A stretch of 48,644 nucleotides of DNA from Corynebacterium striatum ATCC 6940 (GCF_000159135.1 NZ_GG667519.1:166688-215331), one strand, 5' to 3'. Positions 27,941-35,922 are shown, numbered from the stretch's first letter. The notes: generated by a model from the sequence alone, not told the origin. A program made the numbers and translations.

Positions 27941-29079
27941 CTTCCACTCTTTCCGGCCAATTCTCTTCCGCAGGGCTCGGCGACACCGACACTCTCATAA
28001 TCACCATTTTGGATGCAGCCACCATCTACGAGGGCCCAGAAACGGTCTATCGTTATGACCTTCCCGGTACCGGCATCGTGGATGGCTGGGCGCTGTCCCC
28101 AGTAGTAGAGCAGTGTTCCAAGATTTGTGGTCCGCAATGGCCAGAGGTAACAGCTGAGGTCATCGTCGACGTTTCCGGCACAGAAATTTCGGTGGAGGCG
28201 GCGGCAATTTTGCGTAGGCAACTCGAAGTGGCGGGGGTCTTGGTGGCTTCAGATACCGATGCCGAATACGCCGGGCCTGTATTTACACCCGACATGGAAC
28301 CCGCAGAAACGCCGACCCAAGAATTCCACGTAAAGAACACTTCAGTCACCGAGCGCCCAAGTGTGGGATATGAACTTGATGATCGTGGGCACCAGGAGCA
28401 CATGCTTGAAGACGCCGCGACTTCGAAACCTAAAGCAAAGCCCCGCAAGGCAACCAAGCGGCCGAAACTCAAGCCCCTCTCACTGCCCGCCTGGTTTGAT
28501 CCTTTTTATGCGGGTATTGCCGCAGTCGTATTCACTGTCGCTGGCCTGTCCTGGTGGGCAATGGGGCGCCACGAGGAACAAGCATCAGTAGAGCAACTTT
28601 CGCAGACTGTAGCCCAAGCGCCACAACCAAGCGCTGCGCCAAGTAGCGGCCCTGCCGTGGAGGAAGCCAAACCGGGTTTGAACCCAGGGCAGAAGGAACT
28701 CGACGTTGAGGGGATGAACGTGGTTCTCCCACAAGGTTTCCACCCCAAGGTTGAAGATGGCGTGGTGACAGTAACTGGTGAGGACCCGGATCTGCGCATT
28801 TTGCTTTCCGCTGATCCCCTCTACGCAGTGCCAGTGGACATGCTTTTTAAGGAGCTGCACGCGGAAATCGAAACGGATCCCGCTTTGTCCGAGCCAAGGG
28901 AGGAAGCTGGGCGCTTAAACTATCTGGAAGATCCCGGCGATGGTTCCAAGGTGTCGTGGATGACATGGGCCGATGGCGAGCACCAGCTTTCGGTTGGATG
29001 CCATACGCGCTACGAGCCGAATGTGGTGCAAAAAGCCGCCTGCCGCATGGCAGCGGAGTCATTGGTGAAGAAGAACTAA
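27937..29079 (+). CDS. Type VII secretion-associated protein, Rv3446c-like (TIGR03931)
   Basis: The 380-aa product has a cytosolic N-terminal part (about 1-180) with LIITILDAATIYEGPETVYRYD, a Lys/Pro-rich linker (KPKAKPRKATKRPKLKPLSL), one membrane helix (GIAAVVFTVAGLSWWAMG, about 190-208) and an extracytoplasmic C-terminal domain. The size, layout and place between eccC and the WXG100 genes match Rv3446c of the M. tuberculosis ESX-4 locus. Its exact job is unknown. The ATG overlaps the eccC stop codon by 4 nt, with AGGAGAA upstream, so it is translated with eccC. Confidence 0.85.
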   Translation: MTSTLSGQFSSAGLGDTDTLIITILDAATIYEGPETVYRYDLPGTGIVDGWALSPVVEQCSKICGPQWPEVTAEVIVDVSGTEISVEAAAILRRQLEVAGVLVASDTDAEYAGPVFTPDMEPAETPTQEFHVKNTSVTERPSVGYELDDRGHQEHMLEDAATSKPKAKPRKATKRPKLKPLSLPAWFDPFYAGIAAVVFTVAGLSWWAMGRHEEQASVEQLSQTVAQAPQPSAAPSSGPAVEEAKPGLNPGQKELDVEGMNVVLPQGFHPKVEDGVVTVTGEDPDLRILLSADPLYAVPVDMLFKELHAEIETDPALSEPREEAGRLNYLEDPGDGSKVSWMTWADGEHQLSVGCHTRYEPNVVQKAACRMAAESLVKKN

Positions 29080-29088
29080 AGAGTTTTT

Positions 29089-29130
29089 CGGTTCCGGGGA
29101 ACCGATTCTGATTCAGCGCAGTCTAATAAG
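29089..29130 (+). promoter_or_regulatory. ECF-type (SigM-like) promoter of the WXG100 pair, overlapping a palindrome
   Basis: GGGGAACCG (29096-29104) is followed by AGCGCAGTCTAATAAG (29115-29130). GGAAC and AGTC are 17 nt apart. The same blocks at the same spacing occur at 32725-32759. The -35 block is half of a perfect palindrome CGGTTCCGGGGAACCG (29089-29104). The pattern resembles GGAAC/CGTC promoters of mycobacterial SigM. The sigma factor used here is inferred. Confidence 0.7.
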
Positions 29131-29200
29131 TATGAGAAAGCCGCACTCGGCTTTTTCGGGGGAAATACACACCACTTTGAGCCCAAGGAAGGGGCAAGAA

Positions 29201-29518
29201 ATGACTCAGCTGTTTAAGACTGAAGCCGATGTAATGGTGGCTACTGCTGGACGCGTGGACTCCACCAATGACGAGGTGCAGGGGGAACTCACTCGTCTGC
29301 AGGGCGTCGTGGACTCGGTGCGTTCCAACTGGGATGGCCGTGCGCAGGTCTCATTCGACAATCTCATGCAGCGCTACAACACCTCGGCACAGCAGCTGCG
29401 CGAGGCGCTGACCGCAATCTCTGACAACATCCGTGACAACGCTCGCAACTTCGACGATGTAGAAGCCACCAACGCGCAGGCCTTTTCCAACGTCGGCGGA
29501 GCAGGCCTTGCCCTCTAA
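29201..29518 (+). CDS. esxU: WXG100 protein, EsxU-like, of ESX-4
   Basis: The 105-aa product from the ATG at 29201 (MTQLFKTEADVMV) forms two helices around the turn SNWDGRAQ, the WXG motif (about residues 46-48). The C-terminal part contains FDDVE, which fits the [YF]xxx[DE] export signal read by EccC, with Phe for Tyr. Length and position match EsxU (Rv3445c). It should form a dimer with the next protein. AAGGAAGGGGC lies upstream of the ATG. It is the first gene after the ECF-type promoter. Confidence 0.9.
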   Translation: MTQLFKTEADVMVATAGRVDSTNDEVQGELTRLQGVVDSVRSNWDGRAQVSFDNLMQRYNTSAQQLREALTAISDNIRDNARNFDDVEATNAQAFSNVGGAGLAL

Positions 29519-29582
29519 GCCGTTCAAGGCTTAAAACTCACAGCACAACTGGCAATCACAGGAAGACGCAAAGAAGGAAAAC

Positions 29583-29870
29583 ATGTCTGCTATCAAGTAC
29601 GAATTTGGCGCCATCGCGGGTGCTGCTGCCGATATCAACTCCACTTCCGGCCGCATCAACGGTTTGCTCGGGGACCTCAAGTCCACCCTGCAACCAATGG
29701 TGGCTACCTGGGAAGGCGAATCGGCCGCGGCTTATAACGAGGCGCAGGCAAAGTGGGACAACGCTGCTGCAGAGCTCAACACTGTTCTGGCCACCATTTC
29801 CAAGACCGTCTCGCAGGGCAACGACGCAATGAGTGACGTCAACCGCCGTGCGGCAGCAAGCTGGGGCTAA
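29583..29870 (+). CDS. esxT: WXG100 protein, EsxT-like, of ESX-4
   Basis: The 95-aa product has two helices around the turn ATWEGESAA (WEG at about 43-45). It ends in RRAAASWG with no Tyr/Phe-based export signal, so the partner EsxU-like protein probably carries the signal for both. GAAGGAAA precedes the ATG. It is separated from the first WXG100 gene by 64 nt and followed by a strong terminator, so the two genes form a short operon. Confidence 0.9.
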   Translation: MSAIKYEFGAIAGAAADINSTSGRINGLLGDLKSTLQPMVATWEGESAAAYNEAQAKWDNAAAELNTVLATISKTVSQGNDAMSDVNRRAAASWG

Positions 29871-29960
29871 GGAGGAGTTGCTCATTCGCATCGAGCCGGG
29901 CCAATCTTCTTAAACACACCACACCGAGTAGGGAGCAAGGCGAACGCAACTGGTCTCGAT

Positions 29961-30006
29961 GCACGCACCCCGGGCTTTGATATAAGCCCGGGGTGCGTAT
30001 GTTTTC
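29961..30006 (+). terminator. Strong terminator after the WXG100 pair
   Basis: A perfect 15-bp inverted repeat (29963-29977 with 29984-29998) is followed by ATGTTTT. It insulates the ESX-4 genes from rplM. Confidence 0.9.
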
Positions 30007-30046
30007 GCACCCTTAGTGCGAGAGGGGCGTCGCCAAGCAAAGCGTT

Positions 30047-30075
30047 TTGGGTTTTGAGCAGCTGACGGCTAAAGT
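30047..30075 (+). promoter_or_regulatory. Probable sigma-A promoter of rplM-rpsI
   Basis: TTGGGT (30047-30052) and TAAAGT (30070-30075) are spaced by 17 nt. The transcript would have a leader of about 120 nt before the rplM TTG start; it is GC-rich and could fold. Confidence 0.45.
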
Positions 30076-30204
30076 TGTAGCCCTATGTGTTTGCATCCTT
30101 TTGGGGTGCGCGCTTTCTGCAGGTCTCCACCGGCCGCTGTACGGAAGCGTAAGACATTCATAGCGTTGGCCGGCAGTCCTCAGACAGACTTTCAAGGAGT
30201 CATT

Positions 30205-30648
30205 TTGTCTACTTTCCACCCGAAGAGCGGTGACATCACCCGCAAGTGGTACGTCATCGACGCTACCGATGTGGTGCTGGGCAAGCTTGCTTCCACCGTT
30301 GCAGACATGCTGCGCGGTAAGCACAAGCCACAGTTCGCACCGAACGTTGATTGCGGCGACCACATCATCATCCTGAACGCGGACAAGATCCACGTTTCCT
30401 CCAACAAGCGCGAGCGCGAAATGCGCTACCGTCACTCCGGTTACCCGGGCGGCCTGAAGTCCATGACTCTTGGTCAGTCCCTGGACACCAACCCGGTTCG
30501 CGTTATCGAAGAAGCTGTTAAGGGCATGATGCCGCACAACAAGCTTTCCGACGCCTCCATCAAGAAGCTGCACGTCTTCGTTGGTGAGGAGCACCCTTAC
30601 GCCGGTCAGAAGCCGGAGACCTTCGAGTTTAAGCAGGTGGCACAGTAA
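30205..30648 (+). CDS. rplM: Ribosomal protein L13
   Basis: The 147-aa product begins at a TTG codon (30205, [17 protein letters not shown]), supported by AAGGAG 5 nt upstream and by family conservation of these residues. It contains [19 protein letters not shown] and [18 protein letters not shown]13 is an early assembly protein of the 50S subunit. Its TAA overlaps the rpsI ATG by one base. Confidence 0.97.
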   Translation: MSTFHPKSGDITRKWYVIDATDVVLGKLASTVADMLRGKHKPQFAPNVDCGDHIIILNADKIHVSSNKREREMRYRHSGYPGGLKSMTLGQSLDTNPVRVIEEAVKGMMPHNKLSDASIKKLHVFVGEEHPYAGQKPETFEFKQVAQ

Positions 30649-31190
30649 TGACCGAGCAGAACATCGCAAACGCTGACAACAACGTAGCCGACGCTGCCGA
30701 CATCGCTGCAGCAACCGCTGCTACCGAGGAGTTCACCAACACCATCGGTGATTCCATCGCTACCTCCACCGAGGCAGAGGTTGAGACCGCTGCTCCGATT
30801 CACGAGGGCCCGATCCAGACCGTTGGTCGCCGTAAGCGCGCCATCGCTCGTGTTCGCCTCGTTGCTGGTTCCGGCGAGATCACCGTGAACGGCCGTTCCT
30901 TCGACAACTACTTCCCGAACAAGCTGCACCAGCAGGACATCCTCCTGCCGCTGACCCTGCTTGAGCGCGAAGGCCAGTTCGACATCAAGGTCACCGTTTC
31001 TGGCGGCGGCCCAACCGGCCAGGCAGGCGCTCTGCGTCTGGCTATCGCCCGCGCACTCAACGTCTACAACCCGGCTGACCGCCCGGCCCTCAAGAAGGCT
31101 GGCCTGCTCACCCGTGACGCACGTGCCGTGGAGCGTAAGAAGGCTGGTCTGCACAAGGCACGTCGTGCCCCGCAGTACTCCAAGCGTTAA
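30648..31190 (+). CDS. rpsI: Ribosomal protein S9
   Basis: The 180-aa product has an acidic, Ala/Thr-rich N-terminal extension of about 55 residues, common in actinobacteria. The S9 core follows: [44 protein letters not shown] and the universal C-terminus [11 protein letters not shown], which reaches the P-site tRNA. It is coupled to rplM. Confidence 0.97.
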   Translation: MTEQNIANADNNVADAADIAAATAATEEFTNTIGDSIATSTEAEVETAAPIHEGPIQTVGRRKRAIARVRLVAGSGEITVNGRSFDNYFPNKLHQQDILLPLTLLEREGQFDIKVTVSGGGPTGQAGALRLAIARALNVYNPADRPALKKAGLLTRDARAVERKKAGLHKARRAPQYSKR

Positions 31191-31210
31191 TTCTTCGCTT
31201 ACGTACAGCT

Positions 31211-31255
31211 CGAGCCGTTGCTTCCTTTTCGGAAGCGACGGCTCGTGCCGTTTTC
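31211..31255 (+). terminator. Terminator after rpsI
   Basis: Arms CGAGCCGTTGCTTCC and GGAAGCGACGGCTCG (31211-31225 and 31231-31245, one mismatch) are followed by TGCCGTTTTCG. Confidence 0.85.
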
Positions 31256-31303
31256 GCACCCGGCAAGGCTTACCTCATGCTGCGTGGTGGTGGGGCCAAA
31301 GTG

Positions 31304-31309
31304 CATAAT
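31304..31309 (+). promoter_or_regulatory. -10 box of glmM (leaderless)
   Basis: CATAAT ends 7 nt before the glmM ATG. There is no ribosome site between them, which fits a leaderless transcript. Confidence 0.55.
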
Positions 31310-31316
31310 TGAATCC

Positions 31317-32660
31317 ATGACTCGACTTTTCGGAACCGACGGCGTTCGTGGTCTCGCGAATGAAAAACTCACCCCTATTCTGGCTCTGCGGTTGGGACAA
31401 GCGGCGGCGCAGGTGCTCACGGCAAACCGTGAGTCTTATGAGCGCCGCCCACTAGCCATTATTGGTCGCGACCCCCGTGTCTCCGGCGAAATGCTGGATG
31501 CCGCCATTGCTTCTGGCCTGGCCTCCCGTGGCATCGACGTCGTGCGGGTGGGAGTTTTGCCCACCCCAGCTATTGCATTCCTGACCGATGATTATGGGGC
31601 AGACCTGGGCGTGATGATTTCCGCATCCCACAACCCGATGCCAGACAACGGCATCAAGTTCTTCTCCGCGGGCGGCAAGAAGCTGCCTGACGACGTCGAG
31701 GATCGGATCCAGGCCGCCATGGAAACCCTGACCGAGAATGGGCCTACGGGTACCAAGCTCGGCCGCATTATTTCCGAAGCTCCGGACGGTCGTGAGCGCT
31801 ACCTGAAGCACCTAGCCGAGGTGGTCACCACTGATCTTTCCGGAATCAAGGTAGTTGTTGACACCGCAAACGGTGCCGCCTCGAAGGTTGCGCCGAAGGC
31901 ATACGCGGATGCCGGTGCTGAGGTCATCGCAATCCACAACAAGCCGAACGCGTTCAACATCAATGAAGACTGCGGTTCTACCCACATCGAGAAGACCCAG
32001 GCGGCCGTGGTGGAACATGGCGCTGATCTCGGCTTGGCGCACGACGGTGACGCGGATCGCTGCCTGGCTGTCGACGCCGAGGGAAACGTCGTTGACGGTG
32101 ACCAAATCATGGCCCTTCTGGCAGTGGGCATGAAGGAAGAAAATGACCTGCGTTTCAACACTCTCGTTGCAACGGTGATGTCCAACCTTGGCTTGAAGCT
32201 GGCCATGCAGGAGCAGGGCATTGAGGTTAAGGAAACCGCTGTCGGTGACCGCTACGTGCTGGAAGAGCTCAACCGCGGTGACTACTCGCTGGGCGGCGAG
32301 CAATCTGGACACTTGGTTCTGCCTGATGACTGCACCACTGGTGATGGCACCCTGACTGGTTTGTCCATCATGGCTCGCATGGCTAAGTCGGGGAAGTCCC
32401 TCAAGGAACTGGCATCAGTGATGACTGTGCTGCCGCAGGTGCTCATTAACGTGCCTGTCTCTGATAAGTCCAGCATCATGTCTTCCGCCGAAGTACTGGA
32501 AGCAATTGCTGTAGCAGAAGAAGAGCTCGGTTCCACCGGCCGCGTGTTGTTGCGTCCGTCTGGCACGGAGGAGCTGTTTCGCGTGATGGTTGAGGCCGCT
32601 GAGAAGGAGCAGGCCCGCAAGGTTGCTGGAAGGCTCGCAGCTGTAGTCTCCGCAGTCTAA
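31317..32660 (+). CDS. glmM: Phosphoglucosamine mutase
   Basis: The 447-aa product converts glucosamine-6-phosphate to glucosamine-1-phosphate for peptidoglycan precursor synthesis. The phospho-Ser is Ser104 in [13 protein letters not shown]. The metal loop is AHDGDADRC, the sugar-binding loop is LGGEQSGH, and the phosphate-binding loop is [12 protein letters not shown]. The start [12 protein letters not shown] is the family start; the longer in-frame reading lacks similarity. With glmS 3.6 kb further on, it covers the first two dedicated steps of UDP-GlcNAc synthesis. Confidence 0.97.
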   Translation: MTRLFGTDGVRGLANEKLTPILALRLGQAAAQVLTANRESYERRPLAIIGRDPRVSGEMLDAAIASGLASRGIDVVRVGVLPTPAIAFLTDDYGADLGVMISASHNPMPDNGIKFFSAGGKKLPDDVEDRIQAAMETLTENGPTGTKLGRIISEAPDGRERYLKHLAEVVTTDLSGIKVVVDTANGAASKVAPKAYADAGAEVIAIHNKPNAFNINEDCGSTHIEKTQAAVVEHGADLGLAHDGDADRCLAVDAEGNVVDGDQIMALLAVGMKEENDLRFNTLVATVMSNLGLKLAMQEQGIEVKETAVGDRYVLEELNRGDYSLGGEQSGHLVLPDDCTTGDGTLTGLSIMARMAKSGKSLKELASVMTVLPQVLINVPVSDKSSIMSSAEVLEAIAVAEEELGSTGRVLLRPSGTEELFRVMVEAAEKEQARKVAGRLAAVVSAV

Positions 32661-32679
32661 ACCTCAGACTGAGCGGTAG

Positions 32680-32723
32680 CCGGGAACCACGAATTTCTTG
32701 TGGTTCCCGGTTTCTGTAGTTTT
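32680..32723 (+). terminator. Terminator after glmM
   Basis: A perfect 11-bp inverted repeat CCGGGAACCAC/GTGGTTCCCGG (32680-32690 with 32700-32710) is followed by TTTCTGTAGTTTT. It lies directly before the ECF-type promoter of the next operon. Confidence 0.85.
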
Positions 32724-32724
32724 G

Positions 32725-32759
32725 GGGGAACCGTCAGAGGCAAAGCGCAGTCCAATAAG
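32725..32759 (+). promoter_or_regulatory. ECF-type (SigM-like) promoter of the three-gene operon
   Basis: GGGGAACCG (32725-32733) and AGCGCAGTCCAATAAG (32744-32759) match the promoter of the WXG100 pair in 24 of 25 motif positions. The 17-nt gap between GGAAC and AGTC is the same. The two spacers differ in sequence, so this is a conserved promoter rather than a plain duplication. Confidence 0.7.
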
Positions 32760-32797
32760 GGCAGGAATTGATCTCGGCTGGCCTAGGAGTGCCTACA

Positions 32798-33121
32798 GTG
32801 ACGGATGTATTTTTTGATGAGCAAGATATAGCTCAGCGTATTAACCGCGTCTTGGATGAGACACAAATTCAACGCATCGCCCATCTAGCAGATGCTCCCT
32901 CGTTTCCGCCCAGTGCCGCTGGGCGCGACTTTGCGGGACATGGGGCGCGGATTCAGGAGATATTGGAACGCCTGCATGAGAGAGGCACGTGGCGTTTGGA
33001 CAATATAGCTTCGCACGCCGAAGCAGTACGGGCGCAAGTACAGGAATTTTCAGAGGCCGATATTGAGCATTCTGGGAATTTGACTCGCGTAACCCCGGAC
33101 TTGGCGGGAGGGGAGAAATGA
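32798..33121 (+). CDS. Small helical protein, possible EspC-like ESX substrate (Rv3440c position)
   Basis: The 107-aa product comes from the GTG at 32798 (MTDVFFDEQDIAQ), chosen because AGGAG lies 8 nt upstream; the in-frame TTG at 32768 has no such site. It is mostly helical and has no signal peptide or membrane segment. Near its end, VQEFSEADIEHS contains FSEAD, fitting the [YF]xxx[DE] export signal of type VII substrates. Its size and layout recall the EspC-like (DUF2580) family. By position between glmM and glmS it corresponds to Rv3440c of M. tuberculosis. No function is known. It overlaps the next gene by 4 nt (ATGA). Confidence 0.75.
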   Translation: MTDVFFDEQDIAQRINRVLDETQIQRIAHLADAPSFPPSAAGRDFAGHGARIQEILERLHERGTWRLDNIASHAEAVRAQVQEFSEADIEHSGNLTRVTPDLAGGEK

Positions 33122-34653
33122 GCACGGCTACCAAGTCTTTGTTAGGGGACTATTCGCAGGCGGTGTCGCAGTTTCAAGCGGCAAGCCAAGGCTCATATGG
33201 TGGTCCGAGCACTCCGCTTGACCTACTTGGGAGCATGATTGGTTCTGTTGACGGAATCAAGCCTCAAGAGCTGGTGCAGGGCACTATCGCGGCGATGGGC
33301 GGTAAACGCCCAGCACGTGGCGGGGGAGGGCTGAAGGGTTTCCTTGTAGGGGTAGTGCTGAGCATTGCCGACGACGCTTTGCTGGAACACCTCGGCGGTG
33401 TGCAGGAGGACTTCGAAAAAGAACGGGACGAGGCGGATGAGCTGACTGATAAAGCACAACAATGCTCTAACGCTATTGAAGAAATCGTCGATGTCTCTGA
33501 CACAGCTTTGACGGAACTCATTTCTGCAGTTGTGCCATTGCTCAACATCTTGACCATGATCGCGGCAAAGCACACGCTAGGGCGTTTCATCGTTCCCATT
33601 ATCTCGACCATTGGCGCTGACCTTATCGAGCGCACGAATGACACAATCGTCAATACATGCCGTGACCGGGACTCCGCAATTGAACAGTGCTACGAGAAAT
33701 TCGAGGAGAGCTGCACAAAGGTTTGTGAACGCCAGCTACCCGAAACCGCACCAGAGCCAGCTTGCAAGTGCCCGCAGCCAGCGGCAGAGACACCTTGTCA
33801 GCCCAGTTCACCAGGCGGGGTGACCCCAACGGCGCCTGCGCAAAAAACTGAACCACTGACAGCAGGGGGCGCTGATCCAGTCGTCGAGAAGCAAGCGTGT
33901 GAGACGAAGCCAAGCAACGCGCCCAAGGAGGAGTCGCACCCAGAGCCGAATCCAAAACCCAAACCAGAACCAAAACCTGAACCAAAACCTGAACCAAGAC
34001 CTGAAGCAAGCCCAGAACCACGGCCTGAGCCGTGCCCTAAGCCGGAACCCAAGACTCAGCCAGCACAGGTGCCGTGTCCGGAAGAACCAGAACCAAGACC
34101 TGAATCAAAACCAGACCCAGAGCCGTGCCCGCAGCCAGAAGAACAAAAACCTGTGGAGAATGAAGAAACACCCACGGATGACTGCGAGCACGATTGCAAT
34201 GACGAGGCTCCCGTTGCCGAATGCGTGCCAGAGCAAGCATGCTGTGGTTGCTTGGGTGCGCTCGGGGTTGGAGTAGCCATCATTGGGGTTGGGCTTTTAA
34301 TAGCGGCGGCAGCAGAATGCCTTGAGAATATGCCGGAACCTGAGGTGCCGGCTCCCGAACCGCCCCCAGCACCAGAGCCGCCAGCACCAGCACCTGAGCC
34401 ATGCCCAGAGCCAACTAATGACGGCGTGATTCCACCACCGCCGGAGCTAGCGGAAGTAAAGGAACCGCCGCCACCGCCGGAAAAGGTGGCGCATATGCAG
34501 GCCGCTACGGCGCCTGAACCAGTAGCTGTACCGCAGGAATCTGCTGCTCCAGCGCCGGCCCCGGCCCCTAGCCCGGCGCCTGCTCCGGAACCGGCGCCCA
34601 CACCGCAACCAGAAGAAAAGACAGTTCACGCACGGAAGGCAGGGCAGTGGTAA
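33118..34653 (+). CDS. Pro- and Cys-rich membrane protein with PEPKP repeats (Rv3439c position)
   Basis: The 511-aa product is unrecognised as an enzyme. Residues 1-200 are helical, start with KSLLGDYSQAVSQFQAASQG and contain hydrophobic stretches (GFLVGVVLSIADDALLEHLG, LISAVVPLLNILTMIAA). Residues about 275-350 form a Pro-Glu-Lys repeat (PKPEPKPEPKPEPRPE), interrupted by PCP units. A membrane helix follows at about 376-395 (CLGALGVGVAIIGVGLLIAA). The last 110 residues are again Pro/Ala-rich (PAPAPAPSPAPAPEPAP). It has 20 cysteines, several in C-x-C or C-C pairs, unusual for an exported protein here. Position and composition match the Ala/Pro-rich Rv3439c. A wall-spanning partner of ESX-4 is a guess from its shared promoter. 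Confidence 0.75.
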   Translation: MSTATKSLLGDYSQAVSQFQAASQGSYGGPSTPLDLLGSMIGSVDGIKPQELVQGTIAAMGGKRPARGGGGLKGFLVGVVLSIADDALLEHLGGVQEDFEKERDEADELTDKAQQCSNAIEEIVDVSDTALTELISAVVPLLNILTMIAAKHTLGRFIVPIISTIGADLIERTNDTIVNTCRDRDSAIEQCYEKFEESCTKVCERQLPETAPEPACKCPQPAAETPCQPSSPGGVTPTAPAQKTEPLTAGGADPVVEKQACETKPSNAPKEESHPEPNPKPKPEPKPEPKPEPRPEASPEPRPEPCPKPEPKTQPAQVPCPEEPEPRPESKPDPEPCPQPEEQKPVENEETPTDDCEHDCNDEAPVAECVPEQACCGCLGALGVGVAIIGVGLLIAAAAECLENMPEPEVPAPEPPPAPEPPAPAPEPCPEPTNDGVIPPPPELAEVKEPPPPPEKVAHMQAATAPEPVAVPQESAAPAPAPAPSPAPAPEPAPTPQPEEKTVHARKAGQW

Positions 34654-34967
34654 TGGCACCAGTAAATGATGAGTTTGCAGAGTTTGCGCGGGGGTTTAGG
34701 GAGCGCACCGCAGCCCGGCTGCTTGAGTTTGAAAAGGCGATGGCGAAGGCGCAGGATGAGCTCGAGAAGTCAGCTGAGAAAGCTACTGCAAGAGCACACA
34801 TGGCTAAACAATCGCCGCAGTCGCAGACTGAGCGGCGACATCTGGGGCAAGGTCAGGTGGCCCAAAATCCGGCAGCGCAACGTTATATAGGAACATCCGG
34901 CCAGGTTAGTTCCTCTAGCAGGAGGGGCAACAGGCAAGTGAAGTCGGTGTTGCGGAGAGGAAATTAG
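34653..34967 (+). CDS. Small charged coiled-coil-like protein
   Basis: The 104-aa product from the ATG at 34653 (MAPVNDEFAEFARGFR) overlaps the preceding stop codon by one base. The first 55 residues form an amphipathic helix rich in Ala, Glu and Lys (LLEFEKAMAKAQDELEKSAE). The rest is Gln/Ser/Arg-rich and likely disordered, ending SVLRRGN. It has no signal peptide or Cys. The function is unknown. Tight coupling suggests that it works with the two proteins before it, perhaps as a chaperone. Confidence 0.7.
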   Translation: MAPVNDEFAEFARGFRERTAARLLEFEKAMAKAQDELEKSAEKATARAHMAKQSPQSQTERRHLGQGQVAQNPAAQRYIGTSGQVSSSSRRGNRQVKSVLRRGN

Positions 34968-34998
34968 TGCATCACATTGCCCGGTGCTGGCCACAATG

Positions 34999-35040
34999 CA
35001 CAATGCCAGCCCGTGTTTAGCGGACTGGCATTGTGTTAGC
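34999..35040. terminator. Bidirectional terminator between the trio and the hydrolase-like gene
   Basis: CACAATGCCAG (34999-35009) pairs with CTGGCATTGTG (35025-35035) around a 15-nt loop. It sits between two converging genes. T-runs are short on both sides. Confidence 0.65.
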
Positions 35041-35091
35041 TAGGCACCGGCGTGGTGTCTGTGGCATTTCAGTGGCCGTTTAGCTGTCCTT

Positions 35092-35922
35092 TTAGCCGCG
35101 GTGGATGCCTGCCTTTTGGGCTAGCTCTTCACCGAAGTAGCTCGTAACGCCCTTGGCGGTGGCGTCAGCTTCAGCGAAGTCGTCGTACTTAGACTCGCCG
35201 GCCAGAGTGGAAAGCAGGAAACCGGTTACTAATGCCCGTGCCGTTTCGGTCGCTCCAGCCTGGAACACGCCTGAGCCGATGGCTAGCTTGACCAAGCGAT
35301 CCTCAGTGAAACCAGCCTGTGTTCCCTTGGCGAGCTCGCGGTAGGCGACCTTGCCGCCCCAGTTGTTTGCCAGCTCGGCCGGGTTACCCGCGCGGAACAA
35401 ATCCTCGCGCTCAGAGCCCAAGATCAGTGCTGGGGCGGTAATCGAGCGGGCTGCCGCGTAGGAAGAAGGCGCAGTATCCGCTGGATAAATCGCAGCAACG
35501 GCGCGAATCTTTGGGTTATCAACTGCAGTCAAGGCAGCGACGCCGCCACCCATGCCGTGGCCTACTACGCCAAGCTTGGACGGAGAAACCGCAATCTTGC
35601 CGGTTCCCAGCTTTACACCCGCAGCAATTTGTAGCGAAGACTCCAAATCTGCCGCCAAGTTGCGGTGATTTGGCACTAGGCCGGTTTCCGTATCTGGAGC
35701 GACTACAACGATTCCCCAGCTTGCCAAGTGACGCAGCGTGGCGTGGTAGTTCTTGACCTTCTTGGTCCAATCATGGGCGAATGCCACAGTAGGCAGGCCT
35801 TTTCCCTCAGCCGGGGTATAAACCTTGCCGTTAATACCGGCGTAAGAAAGGTCGCCGACGAGAACGCGGTGCGGGCCGCGCTTGGACAGAGTTCCTAGAT
35901 GCTTCTTTAGATTCGCAGACAC
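35092..35922 (-). CDS. Alpha/beta-hydrolase-like protein (chlorophyllase/dienelactone-hydrolase type) lacking the catalytic Ser
   Basis: The 276-aa product has the alpha/beta-hydrolase layout: GKVYTPAEGKGLPTVAFAHD opens the fold, HLASWGIVVVAPDTE follows, then the nucleophile-elbow region KLGVVGHGMGGGVAAL. In active relatives the elbow is GHSMGG; here the Ser is Gly (codon GGC). The usual acid region is ALILGSEREDLF. The expected late His region (LAKGTQAGFTED) shows no His. The protein may therefore be a binding or structural pseudo-enzyme, or use other chemistry. No signal peptide is seen. It occupies the place and orientation of Rv3438 in M. tuberculosis, between glmM and glmS. Confidence 0.8.
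   Translation of the reverse strand: MSANLKKHLGTLSKRGPHRVLVGDLSYAGINGKVYTPAEGKGLPTVAFAHDWTKKVKNYHATLRHLASWGIVVVAPDTETGLVPNHRNLAADLESSLQIAAGVKLGTGKIAVSPSKLGVVGHGMGGGVAALTAVDNPKIRAVAAIYPADTAPSSYAAARSITAPALILGSEREDLFRAGNPAELANNWGGKVAYRELAKGTQAGFTEDRLVKLAIGSGVFQAGATETARALVTGFLLSTLAGESKYDDFAEADATAKGVTSYFGEELAQKAGIHRG

Noticed and set aside
33943..34140. Short repeated DNA units, checked as a possible CRISPR-like array
   Set aside because: The repeats follow the codons for Pro-Glu-Lys within an intact coding frame and have no spacer pattern.
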